A stretch of 64,000 nt of DNA, from contig NZ_QRBB01000001.1 in assembly GCF_003363135.1 (NCBI RefSeq), forward strand, positions 2,392,501 through 2,456,500, read 5' to 3'. Positions within the stretch are counted from its first letter, which is position 1. The number at the start of each line of letters is the position of its first letter. Positions 56,826 to 64,000 of this stretch are shown here, piece by piece. Origin of the DNA: Alteriqipengyuania lutimaris (GTDB lineage Bacteria > Pseudomonadota > Alphaproteobacteria > Sphingomonadales > Sphingomonadaceae). The notes below the pieces were generated by a model that saw only the letters and a program-made list of their open reading frames with translations, had not been told where the DNA came from and searched no databases. A program made the translations under genes and the position numbers.

Positions 56826-57331
56826 GGAACAAGGCTCAATAGAAAGGTGGAGAGAAAGGCGCCGATTCCGAGCCCGAAGCCGGTGGAGCTTACGCTCTTG
56901 TAGAATGCGATGCGTTTGGGACGATGTTCTTGCCGACCTTCCGCTTCGACGATTTCCAGCATCCCCGAATAGGCTGCCGCGCCGCCGAGCGCGAGGAAGG
57001 CCACGACGATCGCCATGGGTAGCGGCTCGATCACGATGTCAGTCTGACTGCCGATCGAGAGAACGCCTCCCAGCGTAATCAGCGAGAGCGTGGTCAGATG
57101 CTTGAAAAAATCGAACAGCCGGTCGTTTGGCAAGTCGACAGGGTGGCGTGTCGGATCGTCCTGAAGCTCGTCCGATGCGGGATCGGCAGCCTCGGCGCTA
57201 GTCGCGCCAGATCGTCCAGCATCGCGATAGTCGGTGCAATCGCAGCCCTTCACCGCGCAGGCGAGCTCCTCGTCACCCCGGGCGTGGTGCGTGCCTTTGG
57301 GATGGCCGCAACGGATACAGTCGGCTGACAT
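56822..57331 (-). CDS. Zinc-ribbon membrane protein, unknown
   Basis: A 169-residue protein. The N terminus has Cys/His pairs ([12 protein letters not shown] and CAVKGCDC), likely zinc-binding. After an acidic linker come about three helices ([57 protein letters not shown]). ATGA overlap with bioB; 7 nt after metY. Function unknown. Confidence 0.78.
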   Translation of the reverse strand: MSADCIRCGHPKGTHHARGDEELACAVKGCDCTDYRDAGRSGATSAEAADPASDELQDDPTRHPVDLPNDRLFDFFKHLTTLSLITLGGVLSIGSQTDIVIEPLPMAIVVAFLALGGAAAYSGMLEIVEAEGRQEHRPKRIAFYKSVSSTGFGLGIGAFLSTFLLSLVP

Positions 57332-57338
57332 CCCGCCC

Positions 57339-58631
57339 TCAGCCCGCGGCCGCCAGTGCCTGGTCGAGGTCGGCCTTGATGTCCTCGATATTCTCGATCC
57401 CGACCGACACGCGGACCACGTCCGGCCCCGCCCCCGCCGCGATCAGCTCGGTTTCGCCGAGCTGGCTGTGCGTGGTCGAGGCCGGGTGGATGATGAGCGA
57501 GCGGGTGTCGCCGATATTCGCGAGGTGGCTGAACAGCTTCACCTTGGAGACCAGCGCCCGGCCCGCCTCGAAGCCGCCCTTCAGCCCGAAGGTGAACACC
57601 GCGCCGCCGCGCCCGCCGAGATATTTCTGCGCCAGTTCGTGATAGTCGCTATCGGGCAGCCCGGCGTAGGAGACCCAAGCGACCTTCTCGTGCGCCTTGA
57701 GCCATTCGGCCAGCTCCAGCGCGTTGTCGCAATGCCGGTCCATCCGCAGGTGCAGCGTTTCCATGCCGGTCAGCGCGAGGAAGGCGTTCATCGGCGCGAG
57801 CGCGGGGCCGAGATCGCGCAGGCCCAGTACACGGCAGGCGATGATGAAGGCGATCGGGCCGACCGGCTCGAGCGCATCGACCAGCACCGCGCCGTGGTAC
57901 GACCCGTTGGGCCGGGTGAGCGAGGCGAACTTGTCGCCTTGCGCCTTCCAGTCGAACTTCCCGCTGTCGACGATCACCCCGCCGACTGCATTGCCGTGGC
58001 CGTTCAAGAACTTGGTGGTCGAATGCGTGACGATGTCCGCACCGAAATCGAACGGCCTGCACAGCGCGGGCGTCGCCATGGTGTTGTCCACGATCAGCGG
58101 CACGCCGCCCGCGTGGGCGACATCGGCAATCGCGGAAATATCGCTGACCACGCCGCCCGGATTGGCGAGGCTTTCGATGAAAACGCAGCGCGTCTTGTCG
58201 TCCATCGCGGCGCGGATGTTCTCGGGATCGTCGGCATCGACGAAGCGCGTCTCCCAGCCGAACTTGAGGAACGCCTCGCCCATCTGGTTGAGTGACCCGC
58301 CGTACAGCTTCCTCGCCGCGACGATGTTGCACCCCGGCTCCATCAGCGTGTGGAACGCGATCAGCTGCGCCGCATGGCCCGACGCGACGCCCAGCGCACC
58401 GACACCACCCTCCAGCGCCGCGACCTTCTTCTCCAGCGCGTCGTTGGTCGGGTTCATGATCCGCGAATAGATGTTCCCGAACTCGGAGAGCGAGAACAGG
58501 TTGGCCGCGTGATCGGGGCTGTCGAACACATAGCCCGCTGTCTGGTAGATCGGCGTGATGCGCGCATTCGTGGTCGGATCGGGCTCGCACCCGGCGTGGA
58601 CGGCGAGCGTTTCGGGGTGGAGGTCGGTCAT
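57339..58631 (-). CDS. metY: O-acetylhomoserine aminocarboxypropyltransferase (Cys/Met PLP enzyme)
   Basis: A 430-residue PLP enzyme making homocysteine from O-acetylhomoserine and sulfide. It opens MTDLHPETLAVHAG, has YSRIMNPTNDALEKKVAALEGG, IVDNTMATPALCRPFDFGADIVTHSTTKFLNGHG with the PLP Lys, and closes SVGIENIEDIKADLDQAL. ATG at 58631 with GGAG seven bases upstream. No SAM riboswitch was recognised upstream. Confidence 0.94.
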   Translation of the reverse strand: MTDLHPETLAVHAGCEPDPTTNARITPIYQTAGYVFDSPDHAANLFSLSEFGNIYSRIMNPTNDALEKKVAALEGGVGALGVASGHAAQLIAFHTLMEPGCNIVAARKLYGGSLNQMGEAFLKFGWETRFVDADDPENIRAAMDDKTRCVFIESLANPGGVVSDISAIADVAHAGGVPLIVDNTMATPALCRPFDFGADIVTHSTTKFLNGHGNAVGGVIVDSGKFDWKAQGDKFASLTRPNGSYHGAVLVDALEPVGPIAFIIACRVLGLRDLGPALAPMNAFLALTGMETLHLRMDRHCDNALELAEWLKAHEKVAWVSYAGLPDSDYHELAQKYLGGRGGAVFTFGLKGGFEAGRALVSKVKLFSHLANIGDTRSLIIHPASTTHSQLGETELIAAGAGPDVVRVSVGIENIEDIKADLDQALAAAG

Positions 58632-58804
58632 GTGCGGACTCCGTGTGGTCGGTTTAGGGGATCGTCGACGGGGATCGACAACTGCGATGGGTGGGACCGG
58701 CCGGTGCGGGTCGCGCTCGGCATCGGACATTCCTCATTTTCACAACCGATGCGGCTGAACTGGTAATGATCTGCGGATAGGTCACGAAATCTATCGAACA
58801 TCGA

Positions 58805-59050
58805 TCAACCACTCGCAACGTGTCGCATCCGTGCCGATTGGCCCATGCTTTCTGACCTTGTACCTCCATCTATCGCCTGTAGCATAAAGACAGCGGACCT
58901 CCGCCTCGTCACATACGCGATCGTTTGCTTGCCTGTCAGCAAACCCTTGTCGGTCACGGCCAATACCACCTGACCAGTCCAACAAAGCATCAGGCAGCTG
59001 ATACCGACCTTCTGCCAAGCGGTCGACTTGGACCGCCCCCTGGACTTCAC
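58805..59050 (-). CDS. Possible small secreted protein, low GC, uncertain
   Basis: An 81-codon frame from GTG at 59050 that overlaps the mutase stop (GTGA). It begins with a basic stretch and a hydrophobic segment ([21 protein letters not shown]) like a signal peptide. The remainder shows no family. Base composition is clearly lower in GC than the neighbours. A second frame through the same region, ending TAG near 58797, encodes a protein-like tail ([19 protein letters not shown]), so a frameshifted remnant is possible. Confidence 0.35.
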   Translation of the reverse strand: MKSRGRSKSTAWQKVGISCLMLCWTGQVVLAVTDKGLLTGKQTIAYVTRRRSAVFMLQAIDGGTRSESMGQSARMRHVASG

Positions 59051-61206
59051 TCCGCCGCTTCCTCGATCTCATCGTCGGCAGGCGGCATATTGTGGCCGAG
59101 CAGGCGCAGCATGTCCGCCGCGCATTCGACCACGTTGCTGCCCGGGCCGTAGATGCCCTGCACGCCTGCATCGCGCAGGAACTGGTAGTCGCTCTGCGGG
59201 ATCACGCCGCCGGCGGTCACCTTGATGTCCGCGCGGCCAGCATCCTTGAGCAGGTTGATCAGCTCCGGGATCAGCGTCTTGTGGCCTGCCGCCAGCGAGG
59301 ATGCCCCGATCGCGTCGACATTCTCTGCCAGCGCCATCTCCAGCGTTTCATGCGGGGTCTGGAACAGCGGACCGCTGACCACATCGAAGCCCATGTCGGC
59401 AAAGGCGCTCGCGACCACGTTCGCGCCGCGGTCGTGCCCGTCCTGGCCCATCTTCGCGATCATGATCTTCGGCTTGCGGCCCAGCCGCTGCTCGACCGCG
59501 TCGACGCCCTCAACCACCTGCTGGTAGCGGTTATCCTCGGCATAGGCCTTGGAATAGACGCCCTTCACCGGGGTCGGCTTGGTGTCGTAGCGGCCGAAGA
59601 CGTCTTCCATCGCGCTGGAAATCTCGCCCAGCGTGGCATCCTGCCGCGCGGCCTCCACCGCAAGCGCCAGCAGATTGCCCTGCTTCTGCGCCGCACCGCG
59701 CGACAGCGCGTCGAGCGCGGCCTGGCAGGCCATCTCGTCACGCTCGGCACGCACGCGCTCGATCCGTTCGATCTGCGACTTGCGGACCTTGTGGTTGTCG
59801 ATATCGAGCGTGTCGATCTCGTCTTCCTTGTCACGCCGGTACTTGTTCACGCCGACGATCACCGTCTCGCCGCGGTCGACATTGGTCTGCTTTTCGGCGG
59901 CCGCCTGCTCGATCCGGCGCTTGGGTTCGCCGGACGCGACATATTTGGTCATGCCGCCCGCCGCATCGACTTCCTCGATGATCTTTTTCGCTTCCTCGAC
60001 CAGCTTCGCGGTCAGCGCCTCGACATAATACGACCCGCCCAGCGGATCGGCGACATTGGTGATGCCGGTCTCTTCCTCCAGCACCAGCTGCGTGTTGCGC
60101 GCGATGCGGGCGGAGAAGTCGGTCGGCAGCGCGATCGCTTCGTCGAGCGCATTGGTGTGGAGCGACTGCGTGCCGCCCAGCACCGCCGCCATCGCCTCGA
60201 TCGTGGTGCGGATGACGTTGTTGTAGGGGTCCTGCTCTTGCAAGCTCACGCCCGAGGTCTGGCAGTGCGTGCGCAGCATCTTGGATTTGGGGTCCTGCGC
60301 GCCCAGCCCTTCCATCACGTCGTGCCACAATGCACGCGCGGCGCGCATCTTGGCGATCTCCATGAAGAAGTTCATCCCGATGCCCCAGAAGAACGAAAGG
60401 CGCGGGGCGAAGGCGTCGATATCGAGGCCGGTGTCCATCGCGCGCTGGGCATATTCCTTGCCGTCGGCGATGGTGAAGGCGAGTTCCTGCACCGCCGTCG
60501 CGCCCGCTTCGTGCATGTGATAGCCGCTGATGGAAATGCTGTTGAAGCGCGGCATGTGGTCGGATGTGTACGCGATGATATCGCTCACGATCCGCATGCT
60601 CGGCTCGGGTGGGTAGATGTAGGTGTTGCGGACCATGAACTCCTTGAGGATGTCGTTCTGGATGGTCCCCGACAGGTCCTTCTGCGCCACGCCGCTGCGC
60701 TCGCCCGCGACAATGTAGAACGCCATCACCGGGATCACGGCGCCGTTCATCGTCATCGAGACGGACATTTCGTTGAGCGGGATCTGGTCGAACAGCACCT
60801 GCATGTCCGCCACGGTGTCGATCGCGACGCCCGCCTTGCCGACATCGCCGACCACGCGCGGGTGGTCGGAATCATAGCCCCGGTGGGTGGCGAGGTCGAA
60901 GGCGACGCTCAGCCCCTTCTGCCCCGCGGCGAGGTTGCGACGGTAGAAGGCGTTGGATTCCTCGGCGGTGGAGAAGCCTGCATACTGGCGGATCGTCCAC
61001 GGGCGGCCGGTATACATGCTGGCGTAGGGCCCGCGCGTGAACGGCTCGAAACCGGGGACGCCGGGGTCGAGCCCCTCGGCATCCGCGCTGGTGTAGAGCG
61101 GCTTTACATCGAAGCCTTCAGGGGTGTGCCACGTGAGATCGCGGCCTTTCACTTCCTTGTCGGCCTTGGCTTTCCAGTCGTCGTATGTGGGGGTCTTGTC
61201 GGTCAT
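59047..61206 (-). CDS. scpA: Methylmalonyl-CoA mutase
   Basis: A 719-residue adenosylcobalamin enzyme interconverting methylmalonyl-CoA and succinyl-CoA. N-terminal TIM-barrel ([23 protein letters not shown]), and the C-terminal B12 domain with [19 protein letters not shown]. Follows epimerase and pccB in the propionate route. Long enough to be the single-chain catalytic subunit. Confidence 0.97.
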   Translation of the reverse strand: MTDKTPTYDDWKAKADKEVKGRDLTWHTPEGFDVKPLYTSADAEGLDPGVPGFEPFTRGPYASMYTGRPWTIRQYAGFSTAEESNAFYRRNLAAGQKGLSVAFDLATHRGYDSDHPRVVGDVGKAGVAIDTVADMQVLFDQIPLNEMSVSMTMNGAVIPVMAFYIVAGERSGVAQKDLSGTIQNDILKEFMVRNTYIYPPEPSMRIVSDIIAYTSDHMPRFNSISISGYHMHEAGATAVQELAFTIADGKEYAQRAMDTGLDIDAFAPRLSFFWGIGMNFFMEIAKMRAARALWHDVMEGLGAQDPKSKMLRTHCQTSGVSLQEQDPYNNVIRTTIEAMAAVLGGTQSLHTNALDEAIALPTDFSARIARNTQLVLEEETGITNVADPLGGSYYVEALTAKLVEEAKKIIEEVDAAGGMTKYVASGEPKRRIEQAAAEKQTNVDRGETVIVGVNKYRRDKEDEIDTLDIDNHKVRKSQIERIERVRAERDEMACQAALDALSRGAAQKQGNLLALAVEAARQDATLGEISSAMEDVFGRYDTKPTPVKGVYSKAYAEDNRYQQVVEGVDAVEQRLGRKPKIMIAKMGQDGHDRGANVVASAFADMGFDVVSGPLFQTPHETLEMALAENVDAIGASSLAAGHKTLIPELINLLKDAGRADIKVTAGGVIPQSDYQFLRDAGVQGIYGPGSNVVECAADMLRLLGHNMPPADDEIEEAAE

Positions 61207-61257
61207 GCCCCTCCCCTAGCGCCTCGGGTAGATCGAAGTCGAGACACCTTGCACCGA

Positions 61258-61869
61258 TCAGGCGGCGGCGCTTTCCCTAGAGGAAACGAGCTTGTGCCAG
61301 CGCGATAGGTTTTCGAGCCCGTCGGTCGTATCGAGACCGATAAAGCTGGCGAAATCGACCGTGGTCAGCAGCAGGATATCGGCGGCGGTGTAGCTGTCGC
61401 CTGCGAGATATTCGCTCTCCGCCAGCGAGGCGTCGAAGAACCGCAGCGCCTCGGCGACGCGCGGGCGGTTGGCCTCGCCCCACTCGGCATTGCGCCCGGG
61501 GAGCGCGGCGGTGAAGGGATGCGTGTGGACCCACACCTGCGCGACCGGCGGCATCAGGATCATCTCGACCCGTCGGCACCACATTTCGATCTGCGCGATC
61601 TCGACCGGGCCGGTGCCGAACAGCGGCGGCTCGGGATGCTCGGCCTCGAGATAGCGCATGATCGCGACGCTTTCGGCGATGACGGTGCCATCATCGAGCT
61701 CGAGGATCGGCGTCTGCCCGCGCGGGTTCTTGGCGAGGTATTCGGGCGCCTTCTGTTCGCGCTGCGGGATCGACACCTCTTTGGAGGGCAGCTCGACGCC
61801 CTTCTCGGCAGCGAAAATGCGCACCCGGCGCGGGTTCGGCGCGGGATTGGGGCTATCGTAGAACAGCAT
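61258..61869 (-). CDS. Glutathione S-transferase family protein
   Basis: A 203-residue GST. N-terminal thioredoxin-like domain (MLFYDSPNPAPNPRRVRIF) with NPRGQTPILELDDGTVIAESVAIMRYLE, then the helical domain (SYTAADILLLTTVDFASFIG). ATG at 61869 with GAGAGGAA upstream. Substrate not assigned. Confidence 0.92.
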   Translation of the reverse strand: MLFYDSPNPAPNPRRVRIFAAEKGVELPSKEVSIPQREQKAPEYLAKNPRGQTPILELDDGTVIAESVAIMRYLEAEHPEPPLFGTGPVEIAQIEMWCRRVEMILMPPVAQVWVHTHPFTAALPGRNAEWGEANRPRVAEALRFFDASLAESEYLAGDSYTAADILLLTTVDFASFIGLDTTDGLENLSRWHKLVSSRESAAA

Positions 61870-61887
61870 CGAAGTTCCTCTCCTCTT

Positions 61888-62018
61888 CCCTCTCCCCGTG
61901 CGGGGAGAGGATAGCAAAGCCTGGTCGCGAAGCGGCCTGGCGACGCTTGGAGAGGGGCGCACAGGGTACGACGCGTCGAACTCCCCTCTCCCAACCCTCT
62001 CCCCACATGGGGAGAGGG
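61888..62018. repeat. Intergenic element bounded by CCCTCTCCCC hairpins
   Basis: 61888-61910 and 61995-62018 are two hairpins of the type CCCTCTCCCC-loop-GGGGAGAGG. Between them lies about 84 nt of GC-rich sequence. The type is common as a dispersed repeat in sphingomonads. It fills the gap between the GST and the epimerase gene. Confidence 0.7.
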
Positions 62019-62026
62019 CTATTGGG

Positions 62027-62482
62027 TCAGTTCGACCAGTGTGCGCCGTCCTTCGGCGTCTCCATGATCTCGGTCAGCTGGCCCATCATGTCCTTGGGGT
62101 GGAGGAAAAAGATCGGCGTGCCGTGCGCACCGATGCGCGTGGGGCCGAGAATGCGCTTGCCCTTCCCCTCGAACCACTCGCGCGCCGCCTCGATATCTTC
62201 CACCTCGTAGCAGACATGGTGCTGGCCGCCGGCGGGGTTCTTGGCGAGGAAGCCGTTGATCGGGCTCGCCTCGTCGAACGGCTCGATCAGCTCGATCTGC
62301 GTGCCCTTGCCGACTTCGCCCGTGCTGTCGGGCGTATCGACGAAGCAGACCTTCACGCCCTGTTCGGGCAGGTCGAAAGGCTCGGTGATCCGCACCGCGC
62401 CCATCGTGTCGCGGTAGTAGGCAATCGAGTCCGCGATCGAAGGCGTCGCGACGCCGATATGGTTGAGACGGCCGAGTTTCAT
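62027..62482 (-). CDS. mce: Methylmalonyl-CoA epimerase
   Basis: A 151-residue glyoxalase-fold enzyme: MKLGRLNHIGVATPSIADSIAYYRDTMG (metal His), QIELIEPFDEASPINGFLAKNPAGGQHHVCYEVEDIEAA and GTPIFFLHPKDMMGQLTEIME. It interconverts (S)- and (R)-methylmalonyl-CoA, between PCC and the mutase. Its ATG immediately follows the stop of the 131-aa gene (TGAATG). Confidence 0.96.
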   Translation of the reverse strand: MKLGRLNHIGVATPSIADSIAYYRDTMGAVRITEPFDLPEQGVKVCFVDTPDSTGEVGKGTQIELIEPFDEASPINGFLAKNPAGGQHHVCYEVEDIEAAREWFEGKGKRILGPTRIGAHGTPIFFLHPKDMMGQLTEIMETPKDGAHWSN

Positions 62483-62878
62483 TCAATCTACTCCGTTCTC
62501 CCGGAGGATGGTTTCCATAGCACGAGCTTCAGCCTCGCTCACGCCATGCTCCTCCAAAAACGCGCGATCATCTTCGTTAAAACCGTAGGAATTGGGGTCA
62601 GAGGCCCATTCCTCCCGTTCTTGGGGGAGCAAAGTCCGGTTCACCCGGTCAATCGTGTTCGAAGGGTTGTCCGCATCAGCGGCATACTCGGCTGTCCCTG
62701 ATTCCATGACGTCATAGTCTAACGCCTCATTCGCAACGCTTTGGGTTTCAGGTTCATACGCTGCGCGAGGCTGGTCCTCGCCCCAGGAAACGTAAACCAC
62801 AAACACTAGAGCGAGCACGCCCAACAAAATGATTGGTGCCTTCTCTAGCGCTTCGTCTTCATCGTCATGCCGCTGCAT
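62483..62878 (-). CDS. Single-pass membrane protein with acidic tail, unknown
   Basis: A 131-residue protein from ATG at 62878, with AGGGAGG five bases upstream. N-terminal acidic residues (DDEDEALEKA), one helix (PIILLGVLALVFVVYVSW), then a long acidic extracytoplasmic tail (DRAFLEEHGVSEAEARAMET). Base composition is less GC-rich than its pccB and mce neighbours. It lies inside the propionyl-CoA cluster. Function unknown. Confidence 0.74.
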   Translation of the reverse strand: MQRHDDEDEALEKAPIILLGVLALVFVVYVSWGEDQPRAAYEPETQSVANEALDYDVMESGTAEYAADADNPSNTIDRVNRTLLPQEREEWASDPNSYGFNEDDRAFLEEHGVSEAEARAMETILRENGVD

Positions 62879-62889
62879 CAGAACCTCCC

Positions 62890-64000
62890 TCACAAGGGAA
62901 TATTGTCATGCTTCTTCCACGGGTTGCTCAGCTCTTTCCCGCGCAGCTTGCGCAGTCCCAGCGCGATCCGCCGCCGGGTCGAGTGCGGGTAGATGACCTC
63001 GTCGATATAGCCGCGTGAGGCGGCGACGAAGGGGTTGGCGAAGCGGTCTTCGTATTCCTTGGTCTTCTCGGCGATCTTTTCGGGATCGTCGCGGTCCTGG
63101 CGGAAGATGATCTCCACCGCGCCCTTCGCGCCCATCACCGCGATCTCCGCAGTCGGCCAGGCGTAGTTGAGGTCGCCGCGCAAGTGCTTGGACGCCATCA
63201 CGTCGTACGCGCCGCCATAGGCCTTGCGGGTGATGACGGTGATCTTGGGTACGGTCGCCTCGGCGTAGGCGAACAGCAGCTTCGCGCCGTGCTTGATGAT
63301 ACCGCCGAGTTCCTGGCTGGTGCCGGGGAGGAAGCCGGGCACGTCGACGAAGGTCACGATCGGGATGTCGAACGCATCGCAAAAACGCACGAAACGCGCG
63401 GCTTTCTTCGACGAGTTGATGTCGAGCACGCCCGCCAGCACCATCGGCTGGTTGGCGACCACGCCCACGGTGCGGCCCTCGACCCGGCCGAAGCCGCAGA
63501 TGATGTTCGCGGCATGCTTGGGCTGGACCTCGAAGAAGTCGCCGTCGTCGAGCGTTTTCGCGATCACCTCGTGCATGTCGTAGGGCTGGTTCGCATTGTC
63601 GGGGATCAGCGTGTCGAGGCTGGTCTCCTCGCGATCCCACGGGTCATTGCTCGGCATTTCGGGCACCGGCTCGCGGTTCGACAGCGGCAGGAAGTCGAAG
63701 AAGCGGCGCGTCGCCATCAGCGTTTCGATATCGTTCTCGAACGCATCGTCGGCCACGCTGGTCTTGGTGGTGTGCGTCACCGCGCCGCCCAGCTCTTCCT
63801 GCGTGACGACCTCGTTGGTGACGGTCTTCACCACCTCGGGCCCGGTGACGAACATGTAGGAGCTGTCCTTCACCATGAAGATGAAGTCGGTCATCGCGGG
63901 GCTATAGACCGCGCCTCCCGCGCACGGGCCCATGATGACGCTGATCTGCGGGATGACGCCCGACGCGAGCACGTTGCGCTGGAACACCTCGGCATAGCCG
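62890..64000 (-). CDS. pccB: Propionyl-CoA carboxylase beta subunit, 5' end beyond the window
   Basis: A carboxyltransferase subunit truncated at the window edge. At least 370 residues are present, beginning in frame [20 protein letters not shown], with [47 protein letters not shown] and [23 protein letters not shown]. Works with pccA (51742) to make methylmalonyl-CoA. The stop is 11 nt before the ATG of the 131-aa gene. Confidence 0.96.
   Translation of the reverse strand, partial: GYAEVFQRNVLASGVIPQISVIMGPCAGGAVYSPAMTDFIFMVKDSSYMFVTGPEVVKTVTNEVVTQEELGGAVTHTTKTSVADDAFENDIETLMATRRFFDFLPLSNREPVPEMPSNDPWDREETSLDTLIPDNANQPYDMHEVIAKTLDDGDFFEVQPKHAANIICGFGRVEGRTVGVVANQPMVLAGVLDINSSKKAARFVRFCDAFDIPIVTFVDVPGFLPGTSQELGGIIKHGAKLLFAYAEATVPKITVITRKAYGGAYDVMASKHLRGDLNYAWPTAEIAVMGAKGAVEIIFRQDRDDPEKIAEKTKEYEDRFANPFVAASRGYIDEVIYPHSTRRRIALGLRKLRGKELSNPWKKHDNIPL

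Noticed and set aside
58632..58800. SAM-II type riboswitch before metY
   Set aside because: The expected context and family make it plausible, but the conserved pseudoknot words of SAM-II were not found.
59092..61308. 738-codon plus-strand frame
   Set aside because: Antisense shadow of methylmalonyl-CoA mutase.

Overview
The window looks like a chromosomal segment of an aerobic, marine-type alphaproteobacterium of the Sphingomonadales, most likely Erythrobacteraceae. This rests on high GC with strong GC3 bias, a crtW-crtZ ketocarotenoid pair, a DUF1476 (F1-ATPase zeta) gene, PA0069-type radical SAM, a separate LolC/LolD pair, and the dispersed repeat with core CTGAGCTTGTCGAAGGA that I associate with sphingomonads. 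Gene order is dense, with many ATGA/GTGA/TGATG start-stop overlaps. No prophage, IS element, CRISPR array or rRNA operon was seen. One tRNA gene (Arg, anticodon ACG) is present.

Layout. 0-5 kb: lytic transglycosylase, moaB, a CaCA-type cation exchanger with no standard start codon, a radical SAM protein and a YbjN-like secreted protein. 5.5-14 kb (minus): acyl-CoA ligase, dnaE, small proteins and lolCD. 14-17 kb (plus): purF, an SDR and a PilZ protein. 16.8-24.6 kb: a lipoprotein beta-lactamase-fold hydrolase, cfa, a photolyase head-to-head with a PAP2 phosphatase, and korAB. 24.8-30.6 kb: an HSL-type esterase with rppH, a TPR protein, rsmB-like methyltransferase, GNAT and guaB.

30.6-35.3 kb is the most unusual part. 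It is an envelope-stress (phage shock) locus. pspF diverges from an operon with a near-consensus sigma-54 promoter: a 51-aa membrane ORF, pspA with an open in-frame 64-codon leader, pspB, pspC, then four to five tandem small genes, each a membrane anchor plus a coiled coil ending in a PspB-like motif (V/L-E-R-I-V-T-D-x-G-Y), and a final 58-aa membrane ORF. This looks like a multi-paralogue PspB array.

35.4-43.5 kb: sufE, a TonB-like protein, crtWZ with a hexanucleotide tandem repeat at the crtZ stop, thioesterase, quinone reductase, DUF1476, bolA, grxD, Nudix, tRNA-Arg, mutT and two Flp pilins. 43.5-51.3 kb: M48 lipoprotein protease, accA, xerD, an uncharacterised 620-aa secreted protein coupled to a 50-aa membrane peptide, aroK, aroB and a DUF421 protein.

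51.4-64 kb (minus) is organised around propionyl-CoA and methylmalonyl-CoA metabolism. pccA sits in an eight-gene coupled cluster with bioB and metY. pccB, methylmalonyl-CoA epimerase and methylmalonyl-CoA mutase follow, with small uncharacterised genes between them. pccB runs off the right edge.
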